A DNA stretch of 64,000 nt from Pseudomonas bijieensis (GTDB lineage: Bacteria; Pseudomonadota; Gammaproteobacteria; Pseudomonadales; Pseudomonadaceae), in assembly GCF_013347965.1 (NCBI RefSeq), contig NZ_CP048810.1, forward strand, positions 744,001 to 808,000, in the 5' to 3' direction. Below, one piece after another: positions 18,353-26,452 of the stretch. Under the pieces are notes generated by a model. It was given only the letters and a program-made list of their open reading frames with translations. It ran no database searches and had not been told where the DNA came from. A program made the position numbers and the translations under genes. Position 1 is the stretch's first letter. Every line of letters starts with the position of its first letter.

Positions 18353-19053
18353 GGCGTACCGTTTTGCCTGCCATCGGCTTCGCGGCTTTCCAGTACATAG
18401 CCCATGCCACGGACCGTATGCAGCAGCTTGCGAGGATAAGGCGCATCCACTTTAGCGCGCACACGCTTGATCGCAACCTCGACCACGTTGGCATCACTGT
18501 CGAAATTCATGTCCCAGACCTGCTCGGCGATCATCAATTTGGGAAGAATCTCGCCCTGGTGCCGCGCCAGCAGGCTCAACAGACAGAACTCCTTGGCCGT
18601 GAGGTCCAGCCGCACCCCGGCCCGGGTGACCTTGCGCGCTTGCAGGTCGACCTCGAGGTCATCGATGCGCAAGTGCGTCGGGTCGGCCGTGTCGTCGGCG
18701 AAACGCCGGATCAATGCCTGGATGCGCGCAACCAGTTCGGCAAATGAAAAGGGTTTGGCCAGGTAATCATCGGCGCCCTCTCGCAGCCCACGGACGCGAT
18801 CATCCACCGTACCCCTGGCCGACAACATGATGACCGGGGTTTTCTTGTACAGGCGCAAGCCCTGCAGCACGCCGTAGCCGTCCTTGCCCGGCAACATGAC
18901 ATCCAGGATAACGACGTCATAATCCATTTCCAGCGCGTAGTGCAGGCCATCGATGCCATTAGTCGCGACATCAACGATGTAGCCGAGCTCGCTCAAGCCA
19001 CGATGCACATAAGAGGACGTCTTTTCTTCGTCCTCGACGATGAGCAAACGCAT
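18349..19053 (-). CDS. Heavy-metal-type response regulator (CopR/CusR-like)
   Basis: OmpR-family regulator of 234 aa. Receiver residues: E8-D9 acidic pair region, phosphoacceptor D51 (VVILDVMLPGKDGYGVLQ) and K100 (YLAKPFSFAEL). The winged helix shows the CopR-like PHEILPK-type region as HQGEILPKLMIAEQVWDMNFDSDANVVEV. I chose the ATG at 19053, with GGAGG 9-10 nt upstream and the canonical start MRLLIVEDEEK; the frame extends to 19104. Coupled with the sensor gene. A cop-box-like palindrome lies 130 bp upstream, consistent with autoregulation. Confidence 0.9.
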   Translation of the reverse strand: MRLLIVEDEEKTSSYVHRGLSELGYIVDVATNGIDGLHYALEMDYDVVILDVMLPGKDGYGVLQGLRLYKKTPVIMLSARGTVDDRVRGLREGADDYLAKPFSFAELVARIQALIRRFADDTADPTHLRIDDLEVDLQARKVTRAGVRLDLTAKEFCLLSLLARHQGEILPKLMIAEQVWDMNFDSDANVVEVAIKRVRAKVDAPYPRKLLHTVRGMGYVLESREADGRQNGTP

Positions 19054-19182
19054 CGGGTAACTCCTCCGTAGAAGCGGCGCGGGTCGAGACGGACTTTTAT
19101 CCATCTCTCAAGCATTCTGGACAGGCTGTGTGCACCATTTTCCAGACTACAGAACAAAGGTGTCCTGAACCTGACCGCTTCC

Positions 19183-19196
19183 TGACATTCTTGTCA
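19183..19196. promoter_or_regulatory. Cop-box-like palindrome before the response regulator gene
   Basis: TGACA-TTCT-TGTCA, extended by one base each side (CTGACA...TGTCAG). It resembles the operators of CopR/CusR-type regulators and shares half-sites with the element at 16918-16933. It lies between the regulator and the upstream HD/LuxR gene. Confidence 0.5.
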
Positions 19197-19250
19197 GAAT
19201 AGACCGACGTCTGGCCCCGTCGCTGGAAAAACCATCGTCCGGAAAGCGCC

Positions 19251-20684
19251 TCAAATCAACCCTAGCGTCAGGGCTTTGAGCGTCGCAGCCGCACGGGTGG
19301 TGCATTGAAGTTTACGGAACACGTTTTCCACATGGGTACGAACCGTGCTCGGACTGATGCCCAGTTGACGCGCCACTTCCTTGTTGCTTCCGCCTGCACT
19401 GATGCGCCGTAGAATTTCGGTTTCACGCTCGGAAAGCAGGCCACCGCCAGGCTTGCAGGCGGTCATCGTGGTATCCCCGCGCGCCGCCGCGATGACCGCC
19501 TGACAGGCGCGTCGGTCAAAGCGTCCCTGGTCCGCTTCGTCCAGCAACAGGCGGGTGGCATCGTCATGACTGAGGGCCGGTCGCCACGGTCGGTCGCTCA
19601 GCAACGCTTGCCAAGCCAGGGCCGCGGCAAGCAAGAGGTGTTCGCTTTGCAGCGCGTCGCCGCTGAGACTGCGAAAGTAACCACTGCCATCCAGTCGTTC
19701 GTACGCGTGAGCCGCTATCTGACCCGACACGGCCAGCGCCGGTATCTGGCCGCAGGCCCGCGACGTCCAGTAAGGCACCAACCGCACTTGCTCAAGATCG
19801 CCCTCCAATAACGCTCCGGGAATGTTCCAGACTCGATTGGGCACTGCTGCGCGGCCAATACCATGGATGAGCGCCGCTTGGCCGAGATGGTCAACGGCTG
19901 ATGCCGACAGGCCGGAAAGCCTGGCGGCCTCGCGCACCAGTTCCGAGGCGCAGCGCGAATATCCCGACAGCCACGGGAGCTTGAGATCGATCACATCGCC
20001 GACCAGGGTCAGCGGCACCTGTGCCGTGGTTTCCCGCGGATCGACAGACTGTGGTGTCCGCAGCTGATCCAACCAGTCCTCAGCGTGCTTCAACATTTCG
20101 CTGGCGAGCGCTGCTGGATAACGTCGGTCGCTCTTGCTGCTGATCCACTGTAAAGCCACCTCCAGACCGTGGCTGCGGGACAGAATTTCCAGATCCCCTG
20201 CCAGCAACACCTGATAAACCACCTCCGGTACCTGCGGATGACGCAGGCCGAACGGCCTTCCCTCCCCGTCGTATTGCTCGAACACATGACGCAGCCCGTG
20301 TTCGACTTCGGTTCTCAAGCCCAATGTATGAGCGATATCACCGGACACCTCGCAATGAATCTGTGCCAGCGGCGTAGACCTGCGCATCGCTCGCTGGCCC
20401 GCTGCACTGAGGGTATTCGTCAGCATCGCGTTGCGGCCCTCGACGTCATCGCCCAGCAGTTGGGTGAAACCCTGCGCATTGGCGGTACACCCTGACCAGC
20501 GCAGCAAGGCCACCTGGCGTCCGATCTCGGTGTGCTCGCCAGCACCATTGCACGCCTGCGCGAGCATCAGCACCAATCGGGCGGTGCGGCGTGACTGATC
20601 GAACGGTTGGCCCATGCTCAGGTCGCCGACCATGGACAACGCCAGAATGGCGTCTTCCAATTCGATACAGTCACCTGCCGACAT
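19251..20684 (-). CDS. LuxR-type regulator fused to degenerate HD-GYP-like domains
   Basis: A 477-aa protein. The C-terminal 65 residues form a LuxR/GerE helix-turn-helix (LSERETEILRRISAGGSNKEVARQ, then STVRTHVENVFRKL). The rest looks like two HD-GYP-related halves: YDGEGRPFG near residues 138-146, and LIHGIGRAAVP plus ERLDGSGYFRSLSGD further on. In the second half the HD dyad reads HG and the HHE triad is broken, so c-di-GMP hydrolysis is doubtful and a sensory or ligand-binding role is more likely (inference). The ATG at 20684 has GGAGG 7 nt upstream; an earlier in-frame ATG at 20714 is less well placed. Divergent from the hydrolase gene. Confidence 0.8.
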   Translation of the reverse strand: MSAGDCIELEDAILALSMVGDLSMGQPFDQSRRTARLVLMLAQACNGAGEHTEIGRQVALLRWSGCTANAQGFTQLLGDDVEGRNAMLTNTLSAAGQRAMRRSTPLAQIHCEVSGDIAHTLGLRTEVEHGLRHVFEQYDGEGRPFGLRHPQVPEVVYQVLLAGDLEILSRSHGLEVALQWISSKSDRRYPAALASEMLKHAEDWLDQLRTPQSVDPRETTAQVPLTLVGDVIDLKLPWLSGYSRCASELVREAARLSGLSASAVDHLGQAALIHGIGRAAVPNRVWNIPGALLEGDLEQVRLVPYWTSRACGQIPALAVSGQIAAHAYERLDGSGYFRSLSGDALQSEHLLLAAALAWQALLSDRPWRPALSHDDATRLLLDEADQGRFDRRACQAVIAAARGDTTMTACKPGGGLLSERETEILRRISAGGSNKEVARQLGISPSTVRTHVENVFRKLQCTTRAAATLKALTLGLI

Positions 20685-20798
20685 GTCGTTTCCTCCGGAC
20701 ATTCGATTGAACATTATTGATGGCCTCGGATAAATGACCGATACCTCAGCCGCCGAGTATCGCTGAAACTGCGCTCACCCCATACAGGAGATCGCATC

Positions 20799-21560
20799 AT
20801 GTTCAAACCCAAGGCCCTTGCCCTCACACTCGCCATGACCTGTTCCTTGTTCGGCGGCGCAGTACATGCCGCGACGCAGCAACCTTCTGTCGTCATCGTC
20901 CATGGCGCTTTCGCCGACGGGTCCGACTGGGGCAAGGTCGTCCCGCTGCTGCAGGCGGAAGGCATCAAGGTCACCGTGGTACAAAATCCGCTGACCTCGC
21001 TGGCTGACGATGTCGCCGCCACGCAGCGTGTACTGAACAACCAGGAGAACGACGTCGTATTGGTCGGCCATTCCTGGGGCGGCACCGTCATCAGCGAGGC
21101 TGGCACCGACAAGAAAGTACGCAGCCTGGTGTACGTCGCCGCGTTCGCCCCGGATGCCGGTCAAGCCAGTAAAGACCTGGGCAAGGACTACCCTGCCCCG
21201 TCCGGTGTGAAAGACATCGCCGCCGACAAAAACGGTTTCCTGTACATGACCGCCGAGGGCATGGCCACCGGGTTTGCCCAGGATCTTTCCGCACAGCAAA
21301 CCGCGGTAATGGCGGCGACGCAGGGGCCGATCCGCGCCTCGGCCTTCGATGACAAAACCAGCGTCGCCGCCTGGAAAGGCAAGCCAACCTGGTACGTCGT
21401 GGCCAAGGAAGACCGGATGATCCAGCCTGATCTGCAGCGGGCTTTCGCCAAGAAGATCGGTGCCAAGGTCAGCGAAGTCGACGCCAGCCACGTGCCGCAA
21501 CAATCGCGCCCGGCCGATGTTGCAAAAGTCATCATCCAGGCTGTTCAGAAGAGCCAGTAA
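20799..21560 (+). CDS. Exported alpha/beta hydrolase
   Basis: A 253-aa alpha/beta-fold hydrolase with a signal peptide (MFKPKALALTLAMTCSLFGG...VHA). Seen: oxyanion-region VIVHGAF, nucleophile elbow GHSWGG, an acid in VAKEDRMIQPDLQ and a C-terminal histidine in DASHVPQQSRP, so the triad is complete. It resembles the secreted esterase/haloalkane-dehalogenase-like group common in Proteobacteria; the substrate is unknown. The divergent HD/LuxR regulator starts 115 bp away and may control it. Confidence 0.88.
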   Translation: MFKPKALALTLAMTCSLFGGAVHAATQQPSVVIVHGAFADGSDWGKVVPLLQAEGIKVTVVQNPLTSLADDVAATQRVLNNQENDVVLVGHSWGGTVISEAGTDKKVRSLVYVAAFAPDAGQASKDLGKDYPAPSGVKDIAADKNGFLYMTAEGMATGFAQDLSAQQTAVMAATQGPIRASAFDDKTSVAAWKGKPTWYVVAKEDRMIQPDLQRAFAKKIGAKVSEVDASHVPQQSRPADVAKVIIQAVQKSQ

Positions 21561-21732
21561 TCCCTGGCCCCTTCTGCGCTGAGGTCGAGGGAAGTGCGCT
21601 GCACCTGGAATGTTTGCCGCCGCGAGTCATAGCGCAAGCGGTAGCCGAACAGCCAGCCGCAACGTACCTCCCTGCCCTGGCGAAACTCCATGAATCTGGC
21701 GAACGAAACACTCCGCCCAAGGAGCCCTGCTC

Positions 21733-23286
21733 ATGAGTTCCGAGCTGAAAAAACATCATTTCGACTTTATCGTCTGTGGAGCGGGCACCGCCGGCTCCGT
21801 CGTGGCCGGACGGCTGGCCGAAAATCCCGAGGTCGAGGTATTGCTCATCGAGGCTGGGGGCGGCGATGAACACCCCCATGTGCTGGAGCCGGGAAACTGG
21901 CCCCTGAACCTTGGCAGCGAGCGCGATTGGAACTTCGTAGGTGCCGCGAACCCTCATCTCAACGACAGGAAAATCCCGCTGAATATGGGCCGCGGATTGG
22001 GCGGTGGGTCCAGCGTCAATGTCATGTTGTGGGCCCGCGGTCACAAAAACGATTGGGAAGATTTTGCCGCGCAAAGTGGCGATCCTGCGTGGAACTACGC
22101 CTCGGCCCTGAAGATTTATCAACGCGTGGAAGACTATCAGGGGGCCTGCGATCCAGTCCGTCGCGGCAAAGGCGGACCGGTTCATGTCGCGCCTGTGCGA
22201 GACGCCCAGCCGATTGCGAACGCCATGCTCAGCGCGGCTGCCGGAATGGGTATACCGGTTTTTGACAACCCGAACGGCGCCATGATGGAAGGCCGCGGAG
22301 GTGCTGCCTTGAACGATCTCATCGTCAAGGATGGCCGGCGTAACTCCATCTACCGCGCATACGTCGCGCCACGCCGTGGCCAGCCCAATCTCACGGTCTT
22401 GACGGATACGCTTGTCAGTCGCGTGCTATTCAGGGACCAACGCGCCATCGGCGTGCAAACCATAAGCAATGGCCAGACCGAGTGCTTTTACGCCAATCAC
22501 GAAGTCATTCTTTCGCTGGGAGCGGTCAACACGCCGAAGGTCCTGATGCAATCAGGCGTGGGGCCGGAGGAAGAATTGCAGCGCCATGGCATTGCGCTCG
22601 TCCAGCAGCTCCCCGGTGTTGGCGCCAATCATCAGGATCACGTGTCCTTTGCGGTTATTTTCGAATACGCGACGCCACAAGCGGTGGGTTACGGCGGTTC
22701 GGAGGCGACGCTCTACTGGAGCAGCGACAGCACTTTGCGTCTCCCGGACATGTTCCACTGCCAGGTCGAATTTCCAGTACCCAGCGCAGAGACCGCCTCA
22801 CTCGGCGTGCCCGTACACGGCTGGACAATGTTCGCCGGCCTTGCCCACCCGGAAAGTCGCGGACGGGTCAAGCTCAGCGGCCCGAATGTGACCGATGCCC
22901 CCATCATCGAACCCAACACGCTGTCGCATCCGGCCGATCTGCGCAACGCGCTGGAAAACATTCGATTTGTCCAGGAACTGGGCGCGCAGGCCCCCTTCAA
23001 GGGCTTGGTAAAAGGTGAAAGCCTGCCTGGAAAACTGAATACCCAATCGCTCGAACACTACGCGCGCAACGCGGCCGTGACTTACTGGCACCAATGCGGT
23101 ACGGCAAAAATGGGCCAGGACGCGATGTCCGTGGTAGATGGTCAACTGCGGGTCTACGGAGTCCAGGGCCTGCGCATTGCCGACGCTTCCATCATGCCGC
23201 ATGTCACCAGCGGCAATACGATGGCCCCGTGCGTCGTGATCGGTGAGCGGGCCGTGGAGGCTATACGGGCCACTTACGACATATAG
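21733..23286 (+). CDS. GMC-family FAD-dependent oxidoreductase
   Basis: Glucose-methanol-choline oxidoreductase of 517 aa. The FAD-binding Rossmann motif GAGTAGSVVAGRLAE is near the N-terminus, the GGGSSVNVMLWARG signature is at about residues 92-105, and the C-terminal catalytic region reads WHQCGTAKMG, followed by LRIADASIMPHVTSGNTMAP. Members oxidise alcohols such as choline or polyethylene glycol; the substrate cannot be assigned. AAGGAG lies 8 nt before the ATG. It stands alone: 172 bp from the hydrolase on the left, and a 450-bp gap on the right. Confidence 0.9.
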   Translation: MSSELKKHHFDFIVCGAGTAGSVVAGRLAENPEVEVLLIEAGGGDEHPHVLEPGNWPLNLGSERDWNFVGAANPHLNDRKIPLNMGRGLGGGSSVNVMLWARGHKNDWEDFAAQSGDPAWNYASALKIYQRVEDYQGACDPVRRGKGGPVHVAPVRDAQPIANAMLSAAAGMGIPVFDNPNGAMMEGRGGAALNDLIVKDGRRNSIYRAYVAPRRGQPNLTVLTDTLVSRVLFRDQRAIGVQTISNGQTECFYANHEVILSLGAVNTPKVLMQSGVGPEEELQRHGIALVQQLPGVGANHQDHVSFAVIFEYATPQAVGYGGSEATLYWSSDSTLRLPDMFHCQVEFPVPSAETASLGVPVHGWTMFAGLAHPESRGRVKLSGPNVTDAPIIEPNTLSHPADLRNALENIRFVQELGAQAPFKGLVKGESLPGKLNTQSLEHYARNAAVTYWHQCGTAKMGQDAMSVVDGQLRVYGVQGLRIADASIMPHVTSGNTMAPCVVIGERAVEAIRATYDI

Positions 23287-23736
23287 CATTGATGGCGGCA
23301 CCATTGCGACGGCTTCATAGAAAGTGTGGGGCGGCTTTGGCTATCCGCCTCGACCTTCAGACAGCCAATGCGGGCGCATGCGGAACCAATTCGCAGGCAC
23401 ATGGATGCCGGGGGCTTTTTCAACGGGTTCCGGCAATGATCCGGGACGATGTGCTTGTTAATCCGCATCATCTCTTATGTATATTTGGAATTAAATAAAT
23501 AGCTAAAGAAACTAAATAAACGACCTTAGCTCACCTATCTTAAAATCTTGAAACCCCTCAGGTTCCTGTTGAATAAAGAGGATTGCGAGGCCGATATGGA
23601 GATCACCTTCGTGGTGGATAGGCAGCAGTTGTTGGACTCGACTTCCCCTGGCCCTTCCTGTGGCGACAACCCTGGATCCGACGCCGCCTTCCTTAAGGCT
23701 GACTGACGCCCGAATACGAGCCACAGGAAGCCGTTC
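23287..23736. other. Intergenic region before the VgrG island
   Basis: 450 bp between the GMC gene and vgrG. The middle (about 23455-23525) is notably AT-rich, and a poor sigma-70-like pair (TTGTTA at 23455, TATATT at 23480, 19-bp spacer) is visible. A 36-codon open frame at 23596-23706 (MEITFVVDRQQLLDSTSPG...) has GAGG 5 nt before its ATG and ends 30 bp before vgrG; it could be a leader peptide or chance. No sigma-54 GG-GC element was found. The first 170 bp show nothing recognisable. Confidence 0.4.
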
Positions 23737-25962
23737 ATGGCAATCACGCAAAACAATCGCTTGGTGCAGGTCGACAGTCCTCTCGGCGAAGATGTGCTGT
23801 TGCTGCAAGGCATGGAAGGTAGCGAAGAGTTGGGGCGGTTGTTCCACTACGAGTTGGACCTGACTTCCGAAGACCGAGCAATCACGTTCGACCAGTTGCT
23901 GGGCAAGCCGATGGGCCTGACCCTGGAGCTGTACGACGGCGGCAAACGCTACTTTCACGGCATTGTCTGCAGTTGCCGGCAATTGACCGGCCACGGCCAG
24001 TTCGCCGGTTACCGGATCAGCTTGCGTCCCTGGTTCTGGCTGCTCACGCGCACCTCGGATTGTCGGATTTTCCAGAACAAGACGGTGCCGGACATCATCA
24101 AGCAGGTGTTTCGCGACCTCGGTTTCTCCGATTTCGAAGACGGCCTCAGCGGCAGTTACCGCGAGTGGGAATATTGCGTGCAGTACCGCGAAACCAGCTT
24201 CGACTTCGTCAGTCGGCTGATGGAGCAGGAAGGCATCTATTACTACTTTCGCCATGAGAAATCGCGGCATGTCCTGGTATTGGCCGATGCCTATGGCGCT
24301 CACACCACTGCGGCGGACTATGAATCAGTGCCCTTTTATCCGCCCGATCGACAAATGCGCGAGCGTGATCATTTCTACGACTGGCAACTGGCCCGGGAAG
24401 TACAACCCGGTTCGCTGGCGCTGAACGACTACGACTTCCTACGCCCTCGCGCCAGCCTTGAGGTGCGCTCCAGTGTGCCGCGCAACCACAGCAACGGCGA
24501 CCATCCGCTCTATGACTATCCCGGTGAGTACGTACAGAGCAACGATGGCGAGCACTACGCGCGCACCCGCATCGAGGCTATTCACAGCCAGTTCGAGCGT
24601 GTGCAGTTGCGCGGTCGCGCTCGCGGGCTGGGTTGCGGCCATATGTTCACGCTGACGGGCTATGACCGCGCGGACCAGAACCGCGAATACCTCGTGGTGG
24701 TCGCCCGTTATCAGATCCGTCAGGAAGCCTATGAAAGCGGACAGTCGGATATCGCCGAACAGTTCGTCAGCGAACTGGACTGCATGGATGCCAACCAGGC
24801 CTTCCGCCCTCTCCCCCTCACGCCCATGCCCATTGTCCGCGGGCCGCAGACTGCCGTGGTGGTCGGCCCCAGTGGCGAGGAGATCTGGACCGACCAGTAT
24901 GGCCGGGTCAAGGTGCATTTCCATTGGGATCGCCATGACCAATCCAACGAAAACAGCTCCTGCTGGATTCGCGTGTCCCAGGCTTGGGCCGGGAAGAATT
25001 GGGGCTCGGTGCAGCTCCCGCGGATCGGTCAGGAAGTCATCGTCAGCTTCCTGGAGGGCGATCCGGATCGTCCGATCATCACCGGCCGCGTCTACAACGC
25101 CGAACAGACCGTGCCCTATGCGCTGCCGGCCAACGCCACCCAGAGCGGGGTGAAAAGCCGTTCGAGCAAGGGCGGCTCACCGGCCAACTTCAATGAAATC
25201 CGCATGGAGGATAAGAAAGGCGCCGAGCAACTGTTTATCCACGCCGAAAAGAACCAGGACATCGAGGTCGAGAACGACGAGACCCACTGGGTCGGTCATG
25301 ACCGCAGCAAGACCATCGACAACGACGAAACCGTGCACGTCAAACACGACCGCACCGAAACCGTCGATAACAACGAAACCATCACCATCGGTGTGGACCG
25401 CAAGGAAAAGGTCGGCAACAACGAAACCATCTCCATTGGCGTGAACCGCACCGAGGATGTTGGCAGCAACGAGAAAATCACTATTGGTGCCAATCGCACC
25501 GAGAGCGTGGGCAGTAACGAGACCATCACCATCGGTGCCGACCGCACGGAAAAAGTCGGTGCGAACGAAAAAATCAGCATCGCCAGCAACCGCACCGAGG
25601 ACGTGGGTGGCAACGAGACCATCGGCATCAGCGGCAACCGCAACGAAACGGTCCAGGGCAACGAAGGGATCGAGATCAACGGCAACCAGAGTACCCAGAT
25701 CGGCCAGAACGAGTCCCGCGATGTCGCTCAGAACCGCAGCACGAGCATCAAGCAGAACGACAGCCTGGATGTGGGCAAGCACTTCTCCCTCAACGCTGGT
25801 GACTCCATCAGCCTGACCACGGGCGCGGCCAGCATCACCATGAAGAAGGACGGCACCATTGTGATCAGCGGCAAGAACATCACCATCGACGGATCCGGCG
25901 CCATCAACATCAAGGCCAACAAAAACGTGGTCGTCAAAGGCCAGAAAATCCTGCAGAACTAG
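23737..25962 (+). CDS. vgrG: Type VI secretion system spike protein VgrG (TssI)
   Basis: Trimeric spike at the tip of the T6SS tube, 741 aa. The gp27-like part covers about residues 1-380 (LLQGMEGSEELGRLFHYELDL at the N-terminus) and the gp5-like OB fold about 385-480 (GPSGEEIWTDQYGRVKVHF; RIGQEVIVSFLEGDPDRPIITGRVYN). From about residue 505 to 680 a repeat with 16-residue period (type NETITIGVNRTEDVGS) runs for about ten copies, as expected for a gp5C-like triple-stranded beta-helix needle. AGGA precedes the ATG by 8 nt. There is no extra C-terminal enzyme domain; effector delivery probably relies on the PAAR-like protein downstream. Confidence 0.95.
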   Translation: MAITQNNRLVQVDSPLGEDVLLLQGMEGSEELGRLFHYELDLTSEDRAITFDQLLGKPMGLTLELYDGGKRYFHGIVCSCRQLTGHGQFAGYRISLRPWFWLLTRTSDCRIFQNKTVPDIIKQVFRDLGFSDFEDGLSGSYREWEYCVQYRETSFDFVSRLMEQEGIYYYFRHEKSRHVLVLADAYGAHTTAADYESVPFYPPDRQMRERDHFYDWQLAREVQPGSLALNDYDFLRPRASLEVRSSVPRNHSNGDHPLYDYPGEYVQSNDGEHYARTRIEAIHSQFERVQLRGRARGLGCGHMFTLTGYDRADQNREYLVVVARYQIRQEAYESGQSDIAEQFVSELDCMDANQAFRPLPLTPMPIVRGPQTAVVVGPSGEEIWTDQYGRVKVHFHWDRHDQSNENSSCWIRVSQAWAGKNWGSVQLPRIGQEVIVSFLEGDPDRPIITGRVYNAEQTVPYALPANATQSGVKSRSSKGGSPANFNEIRMEDKKGAEQLFIHAEKNQDIEVENDETHWVGHDRSKTIDNDETVHVKHDRTETVDNNETITIGVDRKEKVGNNETISIGVNRTEDVGSNEKITIGANRTESVGSNETITIGADRTEKVGANEKISIASNRTEDVGGNETIGISGNRNETVQGNEGIEINGNQSTQIGQNESRDVAQNRSTSIKQNDSLDVGKHFSLNAGDSISLTTGAASITMKKDGTIVISGKNITIDGSGAINIKANKNVVVKGQKILQN
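25250..25780 (+). repeat. 48-bp-period coding repeats in the VgrG needle
   Basis: About ten degenerate tandem copies of a 16-codon unit (pattern N-E-x-I-x-I-G-x-x-R-x-E-x-V-G-x). The period is twice the 8-residue turn of gp5-type beta-helices. It is protein-coding and diverged at the DNA level, so it is not a CRISPR or satellite. Confidence 0.8.
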
Positions 25963-25978
25963 CCACGGAGTGGGCGCC

Positions 25979-26437
25979 ATGACCGTTGAATATCATTTCC
26001 CCGTTTCCTCTACCGCCACGCCCGCGCGCGTGGATGGCGTCGTGATTGGGGTGCTGCTGGATGTGCCCGGGGCAGATGCCCCGGTGGTGGCCTTCCCTGG
26101 CTGCCCCGGCGAAACGGGCCTCGCCGCGCGCACCACCACCCCGCTCGCCCGTGAAGACATCGGCGCCCAGGTCGCACTGATGTTCGAGGCCGGCGATTTG
26201 ACCCGGCCGCTGGTGATCGGTCGCATCCAGCGCCTGCCGCAAACCGCCACGCCAGCCGTCGCCCACCTGGACGGCGAGCGCTTGGAGTTCACGGCAGAGC
26301 GGGAAATCGTCCTGCGCTGCGGTAAGGCGAGCATTACCCTCACGCGTGAGGGCAAGGTGCTGATCCGTGGGACCTATCTTTCGAACCGGTCATCCGGCGT
26401 GAACCGCATCAAGGGCGGTTCGGTGCAGATCAACTAG
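25979..26437 (+). CDS. DUF6484 domain-containing T6SS-associated protein
   Basis: A 152-aa cytoplasmic protein. The segment VDGVVIGVLLDVPGADAPVVAFPG with the later EDIGAQVALMFEAGDLTRPLVIGRIQ matches the family annotated DUF6484, usually found between vgrG and DUF2169 genes. It recalls the OB-fold edge of VgrG, and the C-terminal ITLTREGKVLIRGTYLSNRS resembles the start of the VgrG needle, so an adaptor for spike or effector loading is plausible (inference). The ATG at 25979 has GGAG 8 nt upstream; the frame also has an ATG at 25970. It starts 17 nt after vgrG, so same operon. Confidence 0.75.
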   Translation: MTVEYHFPVSSTATPARVDGVVIGVLLDVPGADAPVVAFPGCPGETGLAARTTTPLAREDIGAQVALMFEAGDLTRPLVIGRIQRLPQTATPAVAHLDGERLEFTAEREIVLRCGKASITLTREGKVLIRGTYLSNRSSGVNRIKGGSVQIN

Positions 26438-26452
26438 ACAGGTAGTCGACTC

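Noticed and set aside
23535..23813. Minus-strand 92-codon frame across the vgrG start
   Set aside because: Overlaps the vgrG N-terminus and its ribosome binding site; low-complexity translation with no recognised domain.
25250..25780. Regular repeats taken as a CRISPR array
   Set aside because: The repeat is in frame within vgrG, degenerate, has no spacers and no cas genes nearby.
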